Shown in pieces: positions 26,421-34,889 of a stretch of DNA of 64,000 nucleotides (position 1 is its first letter; each line of letters opens with the position of its first letter). The DNA lies in the NCBI RefSeq assembly GCF_006543045.1, contig NZ_RBZW01000058.1, positions 186,001-250,000 on the forward strand, written 5' to 3'. This stretch comes from Salinadaptatus halalkaliphilus. GTDB lineage: Archaea > Halobacteriota > Halobacteria > Halobacteriales > Natrialbaceae. The translations under genes were made by a program, and so were the position numbers. Below the pieces are notes generated by a model, which saw only the letters and a program-made list of their open reading frames with translations, was not told where the DNA came from and ran no database searches.

Positions 26421-28205
26421 ATGAGCGAAATTGCCCTTGCGGCCGACTTTGCGATCATCGTCGTCGTCGCGACGGGTATCGGATTGATCGCCCGACAGAC
26501 GGGGCAACCGACGATCATCGCCTACATTCTCACGGGAATCATCCTCGGACCGGTCGTCTTTGACGTGGTGACCGAGGAGGGGCTGGTGGAACTGATGGCC
26601 GACCTCGGCTTCGCCTTCTTGCTGTTTTTACTCGGGCTGAAGATGCGATTCGAGGACATTCGCGAGATTCTCCCCGCAGTCACGAACGTCGCCATCGGCC
26701 AGACCGTCATGCAGACGGCGCTTGCGTTTCTTGTCGCGTGGGCGCTCGGGTTTGGGACCACCGAAATCCTCGTCATCTCGCTGGCGACCGTCTTCGGCGC
26801 GACGCCGATCATCGTCAAGATCCTCACCGACAAGGACGAGATCACCAGTCTACCGGGTAAGATCGACGTCGGCGTCCTCATCGTTCAAGATATCTATCTC
26901 GTTGTCGTCCTCGCGCTATTTACCGCCGACGAGCTCGGGAATGCGGCCGACATCGCCTCGACGCTCGGCATCATCCTCGTGATGATGTCGTTTATCGGCA
27001 TCTTCTCGCTGTTTTCTTCGCGGTACATCCTCCCCGGCCTCTTCCGGCGCATCGCGGACAACAAGGACGTCTTTCTCATCGTCGCCATCGCCTGGGCGTT
27101 CCTGTTCGTCGCCATCGCCGAAGGGGCCGACCTCGATCCGAAAGTCGGCGCGTTCCTCGCCGGGATCAGCCTCGCCCAACTCCCCTACAGCAAGGAACTC
27201 GAGGATCGAATCACGCCGATCACGGACTTCTTCATCCTCGTGTTCTTCGCCACCATCGGCCTCCAGATCGACGGGCTCTCGAGTCTGCTGGCCTACTGGT
27301 GGCAGGCGATCGTCGCCTCGATCGTCCTGATGGTCGGCAACTTCTGGATCATGTTCTACCTGATCGACCGAGAGGGATTCGACGTCGAGACCTCCTTTCT
27401 CGGCTCGATCAACATGGTCCAGGTCAGCGAGTTCTCGCTGATCGTCGGCGCGCTCGCGATCGATCAGGGCTACATCGGCCCCGACGTGCTGGGCTATCTC
27501 AGTCTGATGGCGCTGCTGACGATGGGCGTCTCGACGTACATCATCGCCTACAACCACGCGATCTACGCCCGCCTCGAGCCGTGGTTCCAGCGGTTCGAGA
27601 CCGACGAGGAGAAAGACGCCGAGATCAGCACCTACCAGAACCACGCGATCGCCATCGGCTACGACGAGATCACCGAGCGCGCCCTACCGCTTCTCGAAGA
27701 CACGTACGAAGAGGTCGTCGTCATCGACAGGCAGACCGACCACATCGAGGCGCTCGAGGAGGCAGGTCGATACGAGTACGTCTTTGGCGACTTCCGCCAT
27801 ACAGAAGTTCGCAAGGAGGCGAACCTGAAGGGGGCTAAGTTCGTCCTGAGTTCGAGCGTCGAGCGTGAAGTCAACGAAGCACTGCTCGAGGAAGTCGACG
27901 ACGAGGCGACCGTCTTCGTCGAGGCCGAGCGCATCGACGACGCTCGCGCCCTCTACAACCGCGGTGCGACCTACGTCGTCATGAGTACGCACATGGCCGC
28001 CGAGAAATTGAGCGAGTACCTCGAGTTGTACGTCTCCGACAAGCAGACGTTCGACGAGACGATCGCTCGAGACGTCGAGGGGATCCGGGCACGACAGGGC
28101 GGACACCGTCGAGCCGGCGCGGACGGGATGGCCACGGGGGGCCGCGTCGACGACGAACCAGTCGACGACGCCGATCGAACGCCAGGGGGTGATATCGATG
28201 GCTGA
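26421..28205 (+). CDS. Type-A CPA2 cation:proton antiporter subunit, cassette 2
   Basis: A 594-aa protein, clear paralogue of the proteins at 22101 and 32503. It opens MSEIALAADFAIIVVV, then QPTIIAYILTGIILGP, KVGAFLAGISLAQLPYS and FLGSINMVQVSEFSLIVG. The ion-site pair is Q156-D157 (LIVQDIYLV). The C-terminal RCK-like domain starts near residue 405 with the loop GYDEIT, lacking GxGxxG, followed by VFGDFRHTEVRKEANLKGA. About 70 polar residues form a tail. Predicted to exchange Na+ or K+ for protons in salt and pH homeostasis. Overlaps its B partner by 8 bp. Confidence 0.88.
   Translation: MSEIALAADFAIIVVVATGIGLIARQTGQPTIIAYILTGIILGPVVFDVVTEEGLVELMADLGFAFLLFLLGLKMRFEDIREILPAVTNVAIGQTVMQTALAFLVAWALGFGTTEILVISLATVFGATPIIVKILTDKDEITSLPGKIDVGVLIVQDIYLVVVLALFTADELGNAADIASTLGIILVMMSFIGIFSLFSSRYILPGLFRRIADNKDVFLIVAIAWAFLFVAIAEGADLDPKVGAFLAGISLAQLPYSKELEDRITPITDFFILVFFATIGLQIDGLSSLLAYWWQAIVASIVLMVGNFWIMFYLIDREGFDVETSFLGSINMVQVSEFSLIVGALAIDQGYIGPDVLGYLSLMALLTMGVSTYIIAYNHAIYARLEPWFQRFETDEEKDAEISTYQNHAIAIGYDEITERALPLLEDTYEEVVVIDRQTDHIEALEEAGRYEYVFGDFRHTEVRKEANLKGAKFVLSSSVEREVNEALLEEVDDEATVFVEAERIDDARALYNRGATYVVMSTHMAAEKLSEYLELYVSDKQTFDETIARDVEGIRARQGGHRRAGADGMATGGRVDDEPVDDADRTPGGDIDG
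28185..28193 (+). promoter_or_regulatory. Shine-Dalgarno site of antiporter B2
   Basis: GGGGGTGAT, 4 nt before the ATG at 28198, inside the A2 coding region. It decides the start over the in-frame GTG at 28189, which lies within the site. Confidence 0.7.
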
Positions 28206-29898
28206 AGAGCTGGTGATCACGCTCGCCGTCGTCTTCGTCACCGCCGGCACCCTCTCGCTGATCGCGAACCACTTCGGGCTCTCGCCGATCCCGTTCTACA
28301 TCATCGCGGGCCTGATAGCGGGCGGTTTCGAGTCGGTCACCCAGGCGGAGATCATTGTCTTGGCCCAGTGGGGAATCGCCTTCCTCGTGTTCGTCTTCGC
28401 GATCCGGATCGACTTCGGCGACCTCGAGTCGGTGCTTCGAGACGCCGAGATCGCCGCGCTCACCCAGCTGGCCGTCGTCGCACCGATCGCCTTCGGCGTC
28501 GGCTTCGGGTTCGCCGAGTTGTTCGGCTTCACCGATCCCGTCCGCAACGCCGTCTACTTCAGCGCGGCCGTCGTGTTGAGTTCGTCGCTGGTTGGCGGCG
28601 TGGTGCTCGGCTCGGAGATCCGCCAGAACCTGGTCCACGGTCGGCTGGCGTCGTCGATCCACTTTTTCGACGATCTGATTGCGATCGCCTTGCTGTTGAT
28701 CCTCAGTACGGAGGTCGTCACCGCCGACGCCATCGCCGCCCAGATCGGCTACGGCGTCTTGTTCGTCGTCGCCGGACTGGTGATCTACCGCCACGGCTTC
28801 CCACTCGTGGTTCGGCTGGCCGCCGGCGACGGCGAACTCGTTCTCGTCGGGAGCATCTCGATCCTGATCGCGTTCATCGGCGCCGCCGAGTACGTCGGGC
28901 TCTCGATCGTCGTCGGCGCGTTCGCCGCCGGCGTTGCCATCCGCAGCGACGGCACGCAGGCCCTCGAGGTCCAGAACGGTATCGACTCGATTACGGACTT
29001 CTTCGTCGCGATATTCTTCGTCACTGTCGGGGCGCTGGTGACGTTCCCGTCGCTCGAGGTCCTCCTCATCGCGGGCGCGCTCACGGGACTGGTGCTCGTC
29101 CTCAACCCGCTCGTCCACGTCCTCTCGTTCATCTACGAGGGCTACGACGCCCGAACGGCGTTTCTGGCGGGCTCGAGTCTCAACCAGGTCAGCGAGTTCG
29201 CGCTCATCATCGCCATTCAGGCGCTGCTGATGGGAACGATCGCCGAGGCGGTGTTCGAGGCGATCATCCTCGCGGCCGCGGCGACGATGCTGATCACATT
29301 CCTCGCCCGGCGGTCCGAAGACACTGTCTACGAGATCGTCGTCGCCCGGTTGTTTCGCGGCCAGCGGACGCGCAAGGTCGACGAGCGGAGCCACGTCGAC
29401 AACCTCACGGGCCACGCCGTCGTGGTCGGCTACGGGCGTATCGGCCGCCGACTCGTCCAGACGCTCGAGGAGTTCGACCAGTCCTACGTCGTCCTCGAGA
29501 ACGATCCGGTGCTGTGGGACGAGCTCAACGCCGAGTGTCGCAACTACGTGCTTGGCGACGCGCTGGCTGAATATCCGTGGCAGAAGGCCCAGATCGACGA
29601 CGCGGCGCTCGTCGTCTCGACGGTCGACCATCGGCCGGTTTCCGAGACAATCCTCGAACGCGAACCGGACGCCGACGTACTGTTGCGCTCGGAATCGGCC
29701 GACACCGCGAGTGAGTTGCTCGAGGCGGGCGCGACCCACGTCGCCGTACCGAACGTCCTCGCCGGCGAGCAACTCGTCTCGACGGTCGAGGACCTCGCCT
29801 CGGGCGACACCGACGCCGCCGCGCTCGAACAAGCTCAACTCGAGTACTTCCAGACGCTCGAGCGGTACGGGTTCGCGAGCCGCGACGAACGGATCTGA
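28198..29898 (+). CDS. Type-B CPA2 cation:proton antiporter subunit, cassette 2
   Basis: A 566-aa type-B paralogue: SPIPFYIIAGLIAGGF, LSIVVGAFAAGVAIRSD, then FLAGSSLNQVSEFALIIA; about 12 spans and a C-terminal RCK domain. The ion-site pair is D158-D159 (SIHFFDDLIA), the arrangement linked in the CPA2 family to electrogenic exchange. The RCK loop GYGRIG (near residue 408) is a full GxGxxG followed by acidic VVLENDP, so NAD(H)-type nucleotide binding is plausible. ATG overlaps the A2 stop as ATGGCTGA. Partner of A2. Confidence 0.88.
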   Translation: MAEELVITLAVVFVTAGTLSLIANHFGLSPIPFYIIAGLIAGGFESVTQAEIIVLAQWGIAFLVFVFAIRIDFGDLESVLRDAEIAALTQLAVVAPIAFGVGFGFAELFGFTDPVRNAVYFSAAVVLSSSLVGGVVLGSEIRQNLVHGRLASSIHFFDDLIAIALLLILSTEVVTADAIAAQIGYGVLFVVAGLVIYRHGFPLVVRLAAGDGELVLVGSISILIAFIGAAEYVGLSIVVGAFAAGVAIRSDGTQALEVQNGIDSITDFFVAIFFVTVGALVTFPSLEVLLIAGALTGLVLVLNPLVHVLSFIYEGYDARTAFLAGSSLNQVSEFALIIAIQALLMGTIAEAVFEAIILAAAATMLITFLARRSEDTVYEIVVARLFRGQRTRKVDERSHVDNLTGHAVVVGYGRIGRRLVQTLEEFDQSYVVLENDPVLWDELNAECRNYVLGDALAEYPWQKAQIDDAALVVSTVDHRPVSETILEREPDADVLLRSESADTASELLEAGATHVAVPNVLAGEQLVSTVEDLASGDTDAAALEQAQLEYFQTLERYGFASRDERI

Positions 29899-29973
29899 GC
29901 CGCCCGAATACGACGGATCGTAGTGCGACCCGGGCAGGCTCCCCGATCCGGATGGGTCCTGCTCGCGAAGCCG

Positions 29974-30417
29974 TTACGTTGGTTCCCGTCTGTCCTCGAT
30001 CGGAAGGGCGATAACGGGCCGACGAGCCCGGGTAACGAGCTTGAGCGATCGATCGCCCGAAAGGAACTGCAACAGCCGGTTTCCGCCGCGGGATCGGTAC
30101 GCGATTGCGCTGGCATCGACCTCGTCGGCCGCGTCGAAGATCGCGTCGACGACGTTCCTGGCGTAGGCAGTGTGATCGTCGGCCGCCGGAAATACCCGCC
30201 GTACGGCGGCGAACGCGTCGGCGGCCACCTCTTCGGATTGCTCGATCGGAGTCTTGTCCGGCACGCCGCCACCTTTCTCGACGACGTGGAGCACAGTCAC
30301 GGCAGCCGGGTCGTACGGCTCGAGCGCGCGGGCGGTTTTTTCGGCGTCCTCCTCGTGTGCGACTGGCAGGAGAACGTTCTCGAGGAGATCGATCGAGTCG
30401 GGGGTCGAATCATCCAT
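29974..30417 (-). CDS. Universal stress protein (UspA) family protein
   Basis: A 147-aa single Usp domain: opening strand NVLLPVAHEEDAEKTARAL, YDPAAVTVLHVVEKGGG, and a C-terminal segment SRGGNRLLQFLSGDRSLKLV then RRPVIALP. The last part follows the G-x2-G-x9-S/T phosphate loop only loosely, so ATP binding is uncertain. ATG at 30417 is the start nearest the first beta strand. It lies between antiporter cassettes 2 and 3; Usp proteins are often encoded beside haloarchaeal transporters and may regulate them, which is an inference from position. Confidence 0.78.
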   Translation of the reverse strand: MDDSTPDSIDLLENVLLPVAHEEDAEKTARALEPYDPAAVTVLHVVEKGGGVPDKTPIEQSEEVAADAFAAVRRVFPAADDHTAYARNVVDAIFDAADEVDASAIAYRSRGGNRLLQFLSGDRSLKLVTRARRPVIALPIEDRREPT

Positions 30418-30488
30418 ACGAGGACTTGCTGGTCTGGCGGCAAAATAGTTCACCGATCGATACGGTGGGTATCGACACCGTCAACTGC

Positions 30489-30683
30489 TCACACCGGGCC
30501 GCCGAAGTACTCGTGGACGACCAACACGAGGACTAATCCGACGACGAACAGCGACGTACCGACAACCGTCGACAGATCGATGGCGTCTGCCATCCCGAGC
30601 GCGCCGACCACGAGCAATCCGACTCCCGCGGCGTAAACGAGCAGGTTACGCCCGATTCGTAGCACCTGGTTGGCCTCGAACAC
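30489..30683 (-). CDS. Small two-span membrane protein
   Basis: About 64 aa from a GTG at 30683 (VFEANQVLRIGRN), or 84 aa from a TTG at 30743. Two hydrophobic helices, NLLVYAAGVGLLVVGALGMA and VVGTSLFVVGLVLVLVV, are joined by a short loop. No family recognised. It lies between the usp gene and antiporter cassette 3, in the same direction as both. A small accessory subunit of the transporters is conceivable but unproven. The start is uncertain. Confidence 0.55.
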   Translation of the reverse strand: MFEANQVLRIGRNLLVYAAGVGLLVVGALGMADAIDLSTVVGTSLFVVGLVLVLVVHEYFGGPV

Positions 30684-30815
30684 GGTGTTCTCTATCGAAA
30701 CCGCGGTCAAAGGCCTGCTGGTTCGATTCGACGGTCGGGACAATGTAAGGCCGATCCGGACAGTGACAGTCAGTGCGATTTGGGAGATTGACTCGGACGG
30801 TCCGGTAGGACGAGT

Positions 30816-32510
30816 TCACCGGAGATGAAGCGGCAGGTAGTCGGCCCGACGTTCGAGTTCGGCCTGCTGCTGTTCCCGGAGCTCCTCGCGGGTCAGGTCG
30901 CCGTCGAGCAGTCCGCGAACCTGCTGGGCCAGCTGCTGGCCAGCGAGTAGATCGGGCTGGCCGACGTACAGCGCGCCTGCATCGAGCAGTTCTAGGGCAG
31001 TCGCTCGGTCCGGGGCCCGCAGCGTCACTTCGGCCTCGGTATCCAGCGAAAGAATGTGACGCGAGACGGGCTGGGAGTTGACCGTCGAAATGACGAGTTT
31101 TGCGTCGGCGGTGTTTGCCTTTTCCCACGTGTAGCGTTCCATCGCGTCACCGATGACGACGGCCACACACTCACTGACAACGTCCGCTCTGCGGGCAGGA
31201 TCGTTTTCGATGACGACGTAGGGGTGATCCATCTCTTCACAGGTTTGGACCAGGGTTCTCCCCTGCCGACCGTAGCCGACGATGACGACGTGGTCGGCGA
31301 TGTCGTCCGGGACATCGCTCCACTCGTCGACTCGGTCGTGGCGACCGACGATTACCCCGCGGTCGGCGAGCGTCCGGTAGATCTGTTCGTCGTATCGGTG
31401 GGTCAGGCTCGAGGTCACCATCGTCACTGCTGCGGCGAGGATGATGGCGTCGAAGACTGCCGGGCTCAACGCCTCGATCATGAAGGCCTGGATCGCGATG
31501 ATGAGCGCGAACTCGCTGATCTGATCCGTGTTGAGACTGGCGAGCGTCGCCGAACGCGCCTCGTAGCCGCGGGAGATGAGTATCGCCGTGGTGACGGCCG
31601 GCTTCACGACCGCGGTCAGGGCGACGAGGCCGGCGACGAGCACCAGCTTCTCCACGGACTCGGCCCACCCGATACCGCCGACGAACGGGAAGACAACGAG
31701 CGCGCCGATCGTGACGAAAAAGATGGCGACGAAGAAGTCCCTGAGCGACTGGAGGCCGTTGAACAACCCGAGGTAGTCGACCGGATCGTACCGCACGGCG
31801 AGTCCGGCTGCGAACGCGCCGACGACGATCGGGATACCGGCGAATTCGGCTGCCCCGACGAACACCGCGAGCAACGTGATGACCCCCAGGATCATAAGTT
31901 CGTCCGAGTCTCCCGCTAACCGGCCGACGACATCGAACAGGTACCGGTTAACGAGGACAGCCGCCAACAGCAACGCTACCCCAACGGCGAGCGCCGGCCC
32001 CACGTAGCCGATTTCGAGTGTCCCCGCACCCAACAGGAGGATGAAAAGGATAGCAAGCAGGTCCTGGACGAACTGGATCGAGCGCACGAGCCGTCCGCGA
32101 ACGGGATCTGAGTTGATGGTGCGCTGTAACAGCGCGGTGCCGACGATCGTCGACGAGAGTGCGGCAGCGATTCCGAGGTAAATTGCCTCTATCGGCGGAA
32201 CGCCGAGTACAAGGCCGAACCCGACACCGAGCGATCCGACGACCAGGATCTGACCGATCGCCGCAAATTCACCGTCGGCGAGCACCGTCCTGACGCCCGA
32301 CAGGTCGATCCGAGCGCCAAATGCGAACACCAGCAGCGCGATCCCGTAGTACGCGAGTTCGAGCAAGAGGTCCGGATCGATGAACTCTCCGGCGACGATC
32401 CCCGCGAGGACGAAAAACGGCACCGTTGGAAGATCGAGCCGGTTCGCCACGAGGAGGAATGGCCCCGCAACGATGAAGATGATCGTGACCGCTGTGAGCA
32501 GGTCAGTCAT
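30816..32510 (-). CDS. Type-B CPA2 cation:proton antiporter subunit, cassette 3
   Basis: A 564-aa type-B paralogue: LPTVPFFVLAGIVAGEF, IPIVVGAFAAGLAVRYD, then LNTDQISEFALIIAIQA; about 12 spans and an RCK domain. The ion-site pair is Q149-D150 (SIQFVQDLLA), so it differs from B1 (ED) and B2 (DD). The RCK loop GYGRQG (near residue 410) is intact and followed by VVIENDP. ATG at 32510 overlaps the A3 stop in ATGACTGA, with a Shine-Dalgarno site upstream. This cassette runs opposite to cassettes 1 and 2. Confidence 0.88.
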   Translation of the reverse strand: MTDLLTAVTIIFIVAGPFLLVANRLDLPTVPFFVLAGIVAGEFIDPDLLLELAYYGIALLVFAFGARIDLSGVRTVLADGEFAAIGQILVVGSLGVGFGLVLGVPPIEAIYLGIAAALSSTIVGTALLQRTINSDPVRGRLVRSIQFVQDLLAILFILLLGAGTLEIGYVGPALAVGVALLLAAVLVNRYLFDVVGRLAGDSDELMILGVITLLAVFVGAAEFAGIPIVVGAFAAGLAVRYDPVDYLGLFNGLQSLRDFFVAIFFVTIGALVVFPFVGGIGWAESVEKLVLVAGLVALTAVVKPAVTTAILISRGYEARSATLASLNTDQISEFALIIAIQAFMIEALSPAVFDAIILAAAVTMVTSSLTHRYDEQIYRTLADRGVIVGRHDRVDEWSDVPDDIADHVVIVGYGRQGRTLVQTCEEMDHPYVVIENDPARRADVVSECVAVVIGDAMERYTWEKANTADAKLVISTVNSQPVSRHILSLDTEAEVTLRAPDRATALELLDAGALYVGQPDLLAGQQLAQQVRGLLDGDLTREELREQQQAELERRADYLPLHLR

Positions 32511-34263
32511 CGAGTTCACCTCCGAGACGGTCGTGATCGGCCGGGAACGGGTCCGGCTTCTCGAGCAGTTCGACATCGCTGTCGATCGCTTCCATCAGCG
32601 TGTCGTCCTCGCCCTCAAGGTATGCCCGGAGATAGTCCGCGAGTCTGTCCGCTGCGAGATGTGGCGTCATGATAACACAGTGTGCGCCGTTCGCGTAGAG
32701 ATCGCGCGCGTGATCGACTCGTTCGGCTTCGACGAACACCGTCGCGTCGTCACTCACTTCTCGGAGCAGCGCTTTGTTCACTTCCGTCTGGACCGACGAC
32801 GAGAGGACAAAGTCGGCCTGTTTGACGGCCGCGTCCTTCCGTATCGTCGAGTTCCGGAAGTCGCCGTAAATCGCGTCGTACCCTTCTTGCTTGAGGGTTT
32901 CGATGTGGCTGACTGTCCGATCGACGACGACGACGTCCTCGTAGTGATCGGCGAGCAACGGAAGCGCGTTTTTCGTCACATCGTCGTAGCCGATGACGAC
33001 GGCGTGACCGCTATATTCCTGCTTGCCGCCCTCGAACTCGCCGTCGCCGGTCCACCGCTCGAGCGTCGGCTCGAACCGGTTGAACAGCGCGTGGTTGAAC
33101 TCGATGAAGTACACCGAGACGCTCATCGTAAAGATTGCGAGCAGGGTCATGAAGCCGAGCACTTCAGCCTGGATGAACCCGCCCTCGAAGGCAACGGCGG
33201 CGACGATGATGCCAAACTCGCTGACCTGGATCATGTTGATCGAGCCGAGAAACGTCGTCTCTGTGTCGAATCCCTGCCAGTCGAGCAGATAGAAGAAGAT
33301 CAGGAACTTCACTGGCATCAACACGAGTGCGGCGACGATTGCCTCTTGCCAGAGGCCGAGCAACTGGGCGGCCTCGAGGTCGAGTGCGACCGAGACGAAA
33401 AACACCATGACGAACAGGTCGGTCAGCGGGTTGACCCGATCCTGGAGCTCCTTGCTGTAGGGCAGTTGGGCGATCGCCAGGCCGGCGAGGAACGCGCCCA
33501 TCTCGATCGAGAGATAGGCTTCGATGCCAAACGGCGCGAGAAAGAGGTTGATGTTATCGGAGACGAACACGAACAGGAACGCCCACGAGATGGCGACGAG
33601 GAAGAAGACCTCCGTGTTGTCCGCGATGCGCCGGAAGACGACCGGCAGCACCGACTTCGAGGCACCGATCGCGGCGACGGTGATGAGTGCCACGAGCACG
33701 AGTACGACCGCGAGCGTGGTCGCGACCTCGGCCAGATCGTCCGGCTGGCCGGCGGCGAGCACTGCCAGGATGATGACGACGACGATGTCTTGGACGAGCA
33801 AGACCCCGACGTCGATCTTGCCGTGCAGCGAGGTCGCCTCGTCCTTGTCGTTGAGCATCTTGATGACGACTGCGGTGGAGCTATACATCACCGCCAGTCC
33901 GATCAGGAACGACTCGAGGAGGCCAAACGGCGGCAGCGCCAGCGCCACGCCCATGCCGGCCAGAAAGACCGCAGCCATCTGGGGAAGCGATATCTTGACG
34001 ATCGGCGTGAGGACGTGCTGGATGTCCTCGAGTCGCATCTTGATGCCGAGCAAGAACAGCAAGAAGGCGAGGCCGAGTTCCGAGAGCAACTCGGTGAGTT
34101 CGCTGGTCTCGACGATGCCGAGGACCGCCGGGCCGATGATGATCCCCGCGAGGATATAGGCGATGATCGTCGGTTGGCCCGTCTGCTTGGCGATGAAGCC
34201 GACGATCGTCGCACTCAGAAGGATAATCGCGAAGTCGACCGTAAGCACTACGTCGGCGACCAT
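32503..34263 (-). CDS. Type-A CPA2 cation:proton antiporter subunit, cassette 3
   Basis: A 586-aa type-A paralogue: MVADVVLTVDFAIILLSA, QPTIIAYILAGIIIGP, EMGAFLAGLAIAQLPYS and FLGSINMIQVSEFGIIVA. Closest in motifs to A2. The ion-site pair is Q158-D159 (LLVQDIVVV). The RCK-like loop is GYDDVT, degenerate as in the other A subunits, with YGDFRNSTIRKDA following. First gene of cassette 3; a TTAATT stretch about 30 nt upstream of the ATG (34291-34296) could be its TATA box. Confidence 0.88.
   Translation of the reverse strand: MVADVVLTVDFAIILLSATIVGFIAKQTGQPTIIAYILAGIIIGPAVLGIVETSELTELLSELGLAFLLFLLGIKMRLEDIQHVLTPIVKISLPQMAAVFLAGMGVALALPPFGLLESFLIGLAVMYSSTAVVIKMLNDKDEATSLHGKIDVGVLLVQDIVVVIILAVLAAGQPDDLAEVATTLAVVLVLVALITVAAIGASKSVLPVVFRRIADNTEVFFLVAISWAFLFVFVSDNINLFLAPFGIEAYLSIEMGAFLAGLAIAQLPYSKELQDRVNPLTDLFVMVFFVSVALDLEAAQLLGLWQEAIVAALVLMPVKFLIFFYLLDWQGFDTETTFLGSINMIQVSEFGIIVAAVAFEGGFIQAEVLGFMTLLAIFTMSVSVYFIEFNHALFNRFEPTLERWTGDGEFEGGKQEYSGHAVVIGYDDVTKNALPLLADHYEDVVVVDRTVSHIETLKQEGYDAIYGDFRNSTIRKDAAVKQADFVLSSSVQTEVNKALLREVSDDATVFVEAERVDHARDLYANGAHCVIMTPHLAADRLADYLRAYLEGEDDTLMEAIDSDVELLEKPDPFPADHDRLGGELDD
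32516..32523 (-). promoter_or_regulatory. Shine-Dalgarno site of antiporter B3
   Basis: On the minus strand GGAGGTGA, 5 nt before the ATG at 32510, inside the A3 coding region. Sequence and spacing are the same as at B1. Confidence 0.75.
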
Positions 34264-34328
34264 TCGTATAGCCGATACGTGCGAAAAGGATTAATTCTGC
34301 CGAAAGAAATCGCTACAGGGAGTCCGAT

Positions 34329-34414
34329 CCGCACGGTCTGTTATAATTCGTTACTAGTTACCACACGGAACGGGGTCGGTGATCACCGGCACAACGCTAC
34401 AACAATCCGTATCA
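34329..34414. repeat. Degenerate palindromic element, copy 4 (GATCACC variant, minus orientation)
   Basis: Read on the minus strand, it starts TGA-TACGGATTGTTGTAGCG and continues CCGGTGATCACCGACCCCG, almost identical to the first half of copy 3. The second half (ACTAGTAACGAATTATAACAG...CCGTG) has drifted, and the far TGA is lost. An old, decayed copy between cassette 3 and the DUF4870 gene. Confidence 0.7.
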
Positions 34415-34422
34415 GTCGTCGG

Positions 34423-34872
34423 TCACTCGAGATACGCGAGGAAATCCGGCACGAGCGGATACGACCAGGCGCTACCGAAGATGGCTTTTCCAGTCGCGAC
34501 GAGCGGGAACAGCAGGTTGCAAAACGAGAGCACGATCAGCCCGAACATGGCGAGAAAGATCACCAGAAACATCGCGATGGCGAGCAGATCCGGCACGAGG
34601 GGCAACTCGGCGAGAAGGATCCACCCAACCATCGCGACCAGTACGCCGGTCCAGGAAAGCGCCAGTAACAGCTGCCAGTTGAAGGCGTTCCGGGCGTTTT
34701 GGCGCGTAAACTCCCGACTCGAGACGAGATAGAGCACGCCGGGACCGACAATACTCGTGAGCAGACCCAGCAGGTGGACGAAGATGCCAAGCAGCGGTCG
34801 CTCTGTGAGCAGGGACGGGCCGGGTTCGGTCGTCGATTCGGCGGCGGACGTGGAATCGTGTTCGGTAGACAT
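34423..34872 (-). CDS. DUF4870-type membrane protein
   Basis: A 149-aa protein with a polar N-terminus (MSTEHDSTSAAESTTE) and about four hydrophobic segments. The DUF4870/Tic20-like pattern is visible in LLGIFVHLLGLLTSIVGPGV, then TRQNARNAFNWQLLL, where the conserved N-A-R-x-A-x-N-W-Q turn is typical. Function unknown. ATG at 34872 is chosen over 34893 because the upstream gene ends between them. Likely co-transcribed with the wHTH membrane protein just upstream (17 nt gap). Confidence 0.78.
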   Translation of the reverse strand: MSTEHDSTSAAESTTEPGPSLLTERPLLGIFVHLLGLLTSIVGPGVLYLVSSREFTRQNARNAFNWQLLLALSWTGVLVAMVGWILLAELPLVPDLLAIAMFLVIFLAMFGLIVLSFCNLLFPLVATGKAIFGSAWSYPLVPDFLAYLE

Positions 34873-34889
34873 GGCTGTACGAAGATCGT

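Noticed and set aside
27979-29838. A 619-codon open frame antisense to the type-B antiporter of cassette 2
   Set aside because: The plus-strand frame encodes a clear membrane transporter with RCK domain; the antisense frame is Arg/Asp-rich without motifs, a common artefact of GC-rich codon bias.
32380-34668. A 762-codon open frame antisense to antiporter A3
   Set aside because: Highly charged and motif-free; mirrors the A3 coding sequence, which has strong family evidence.
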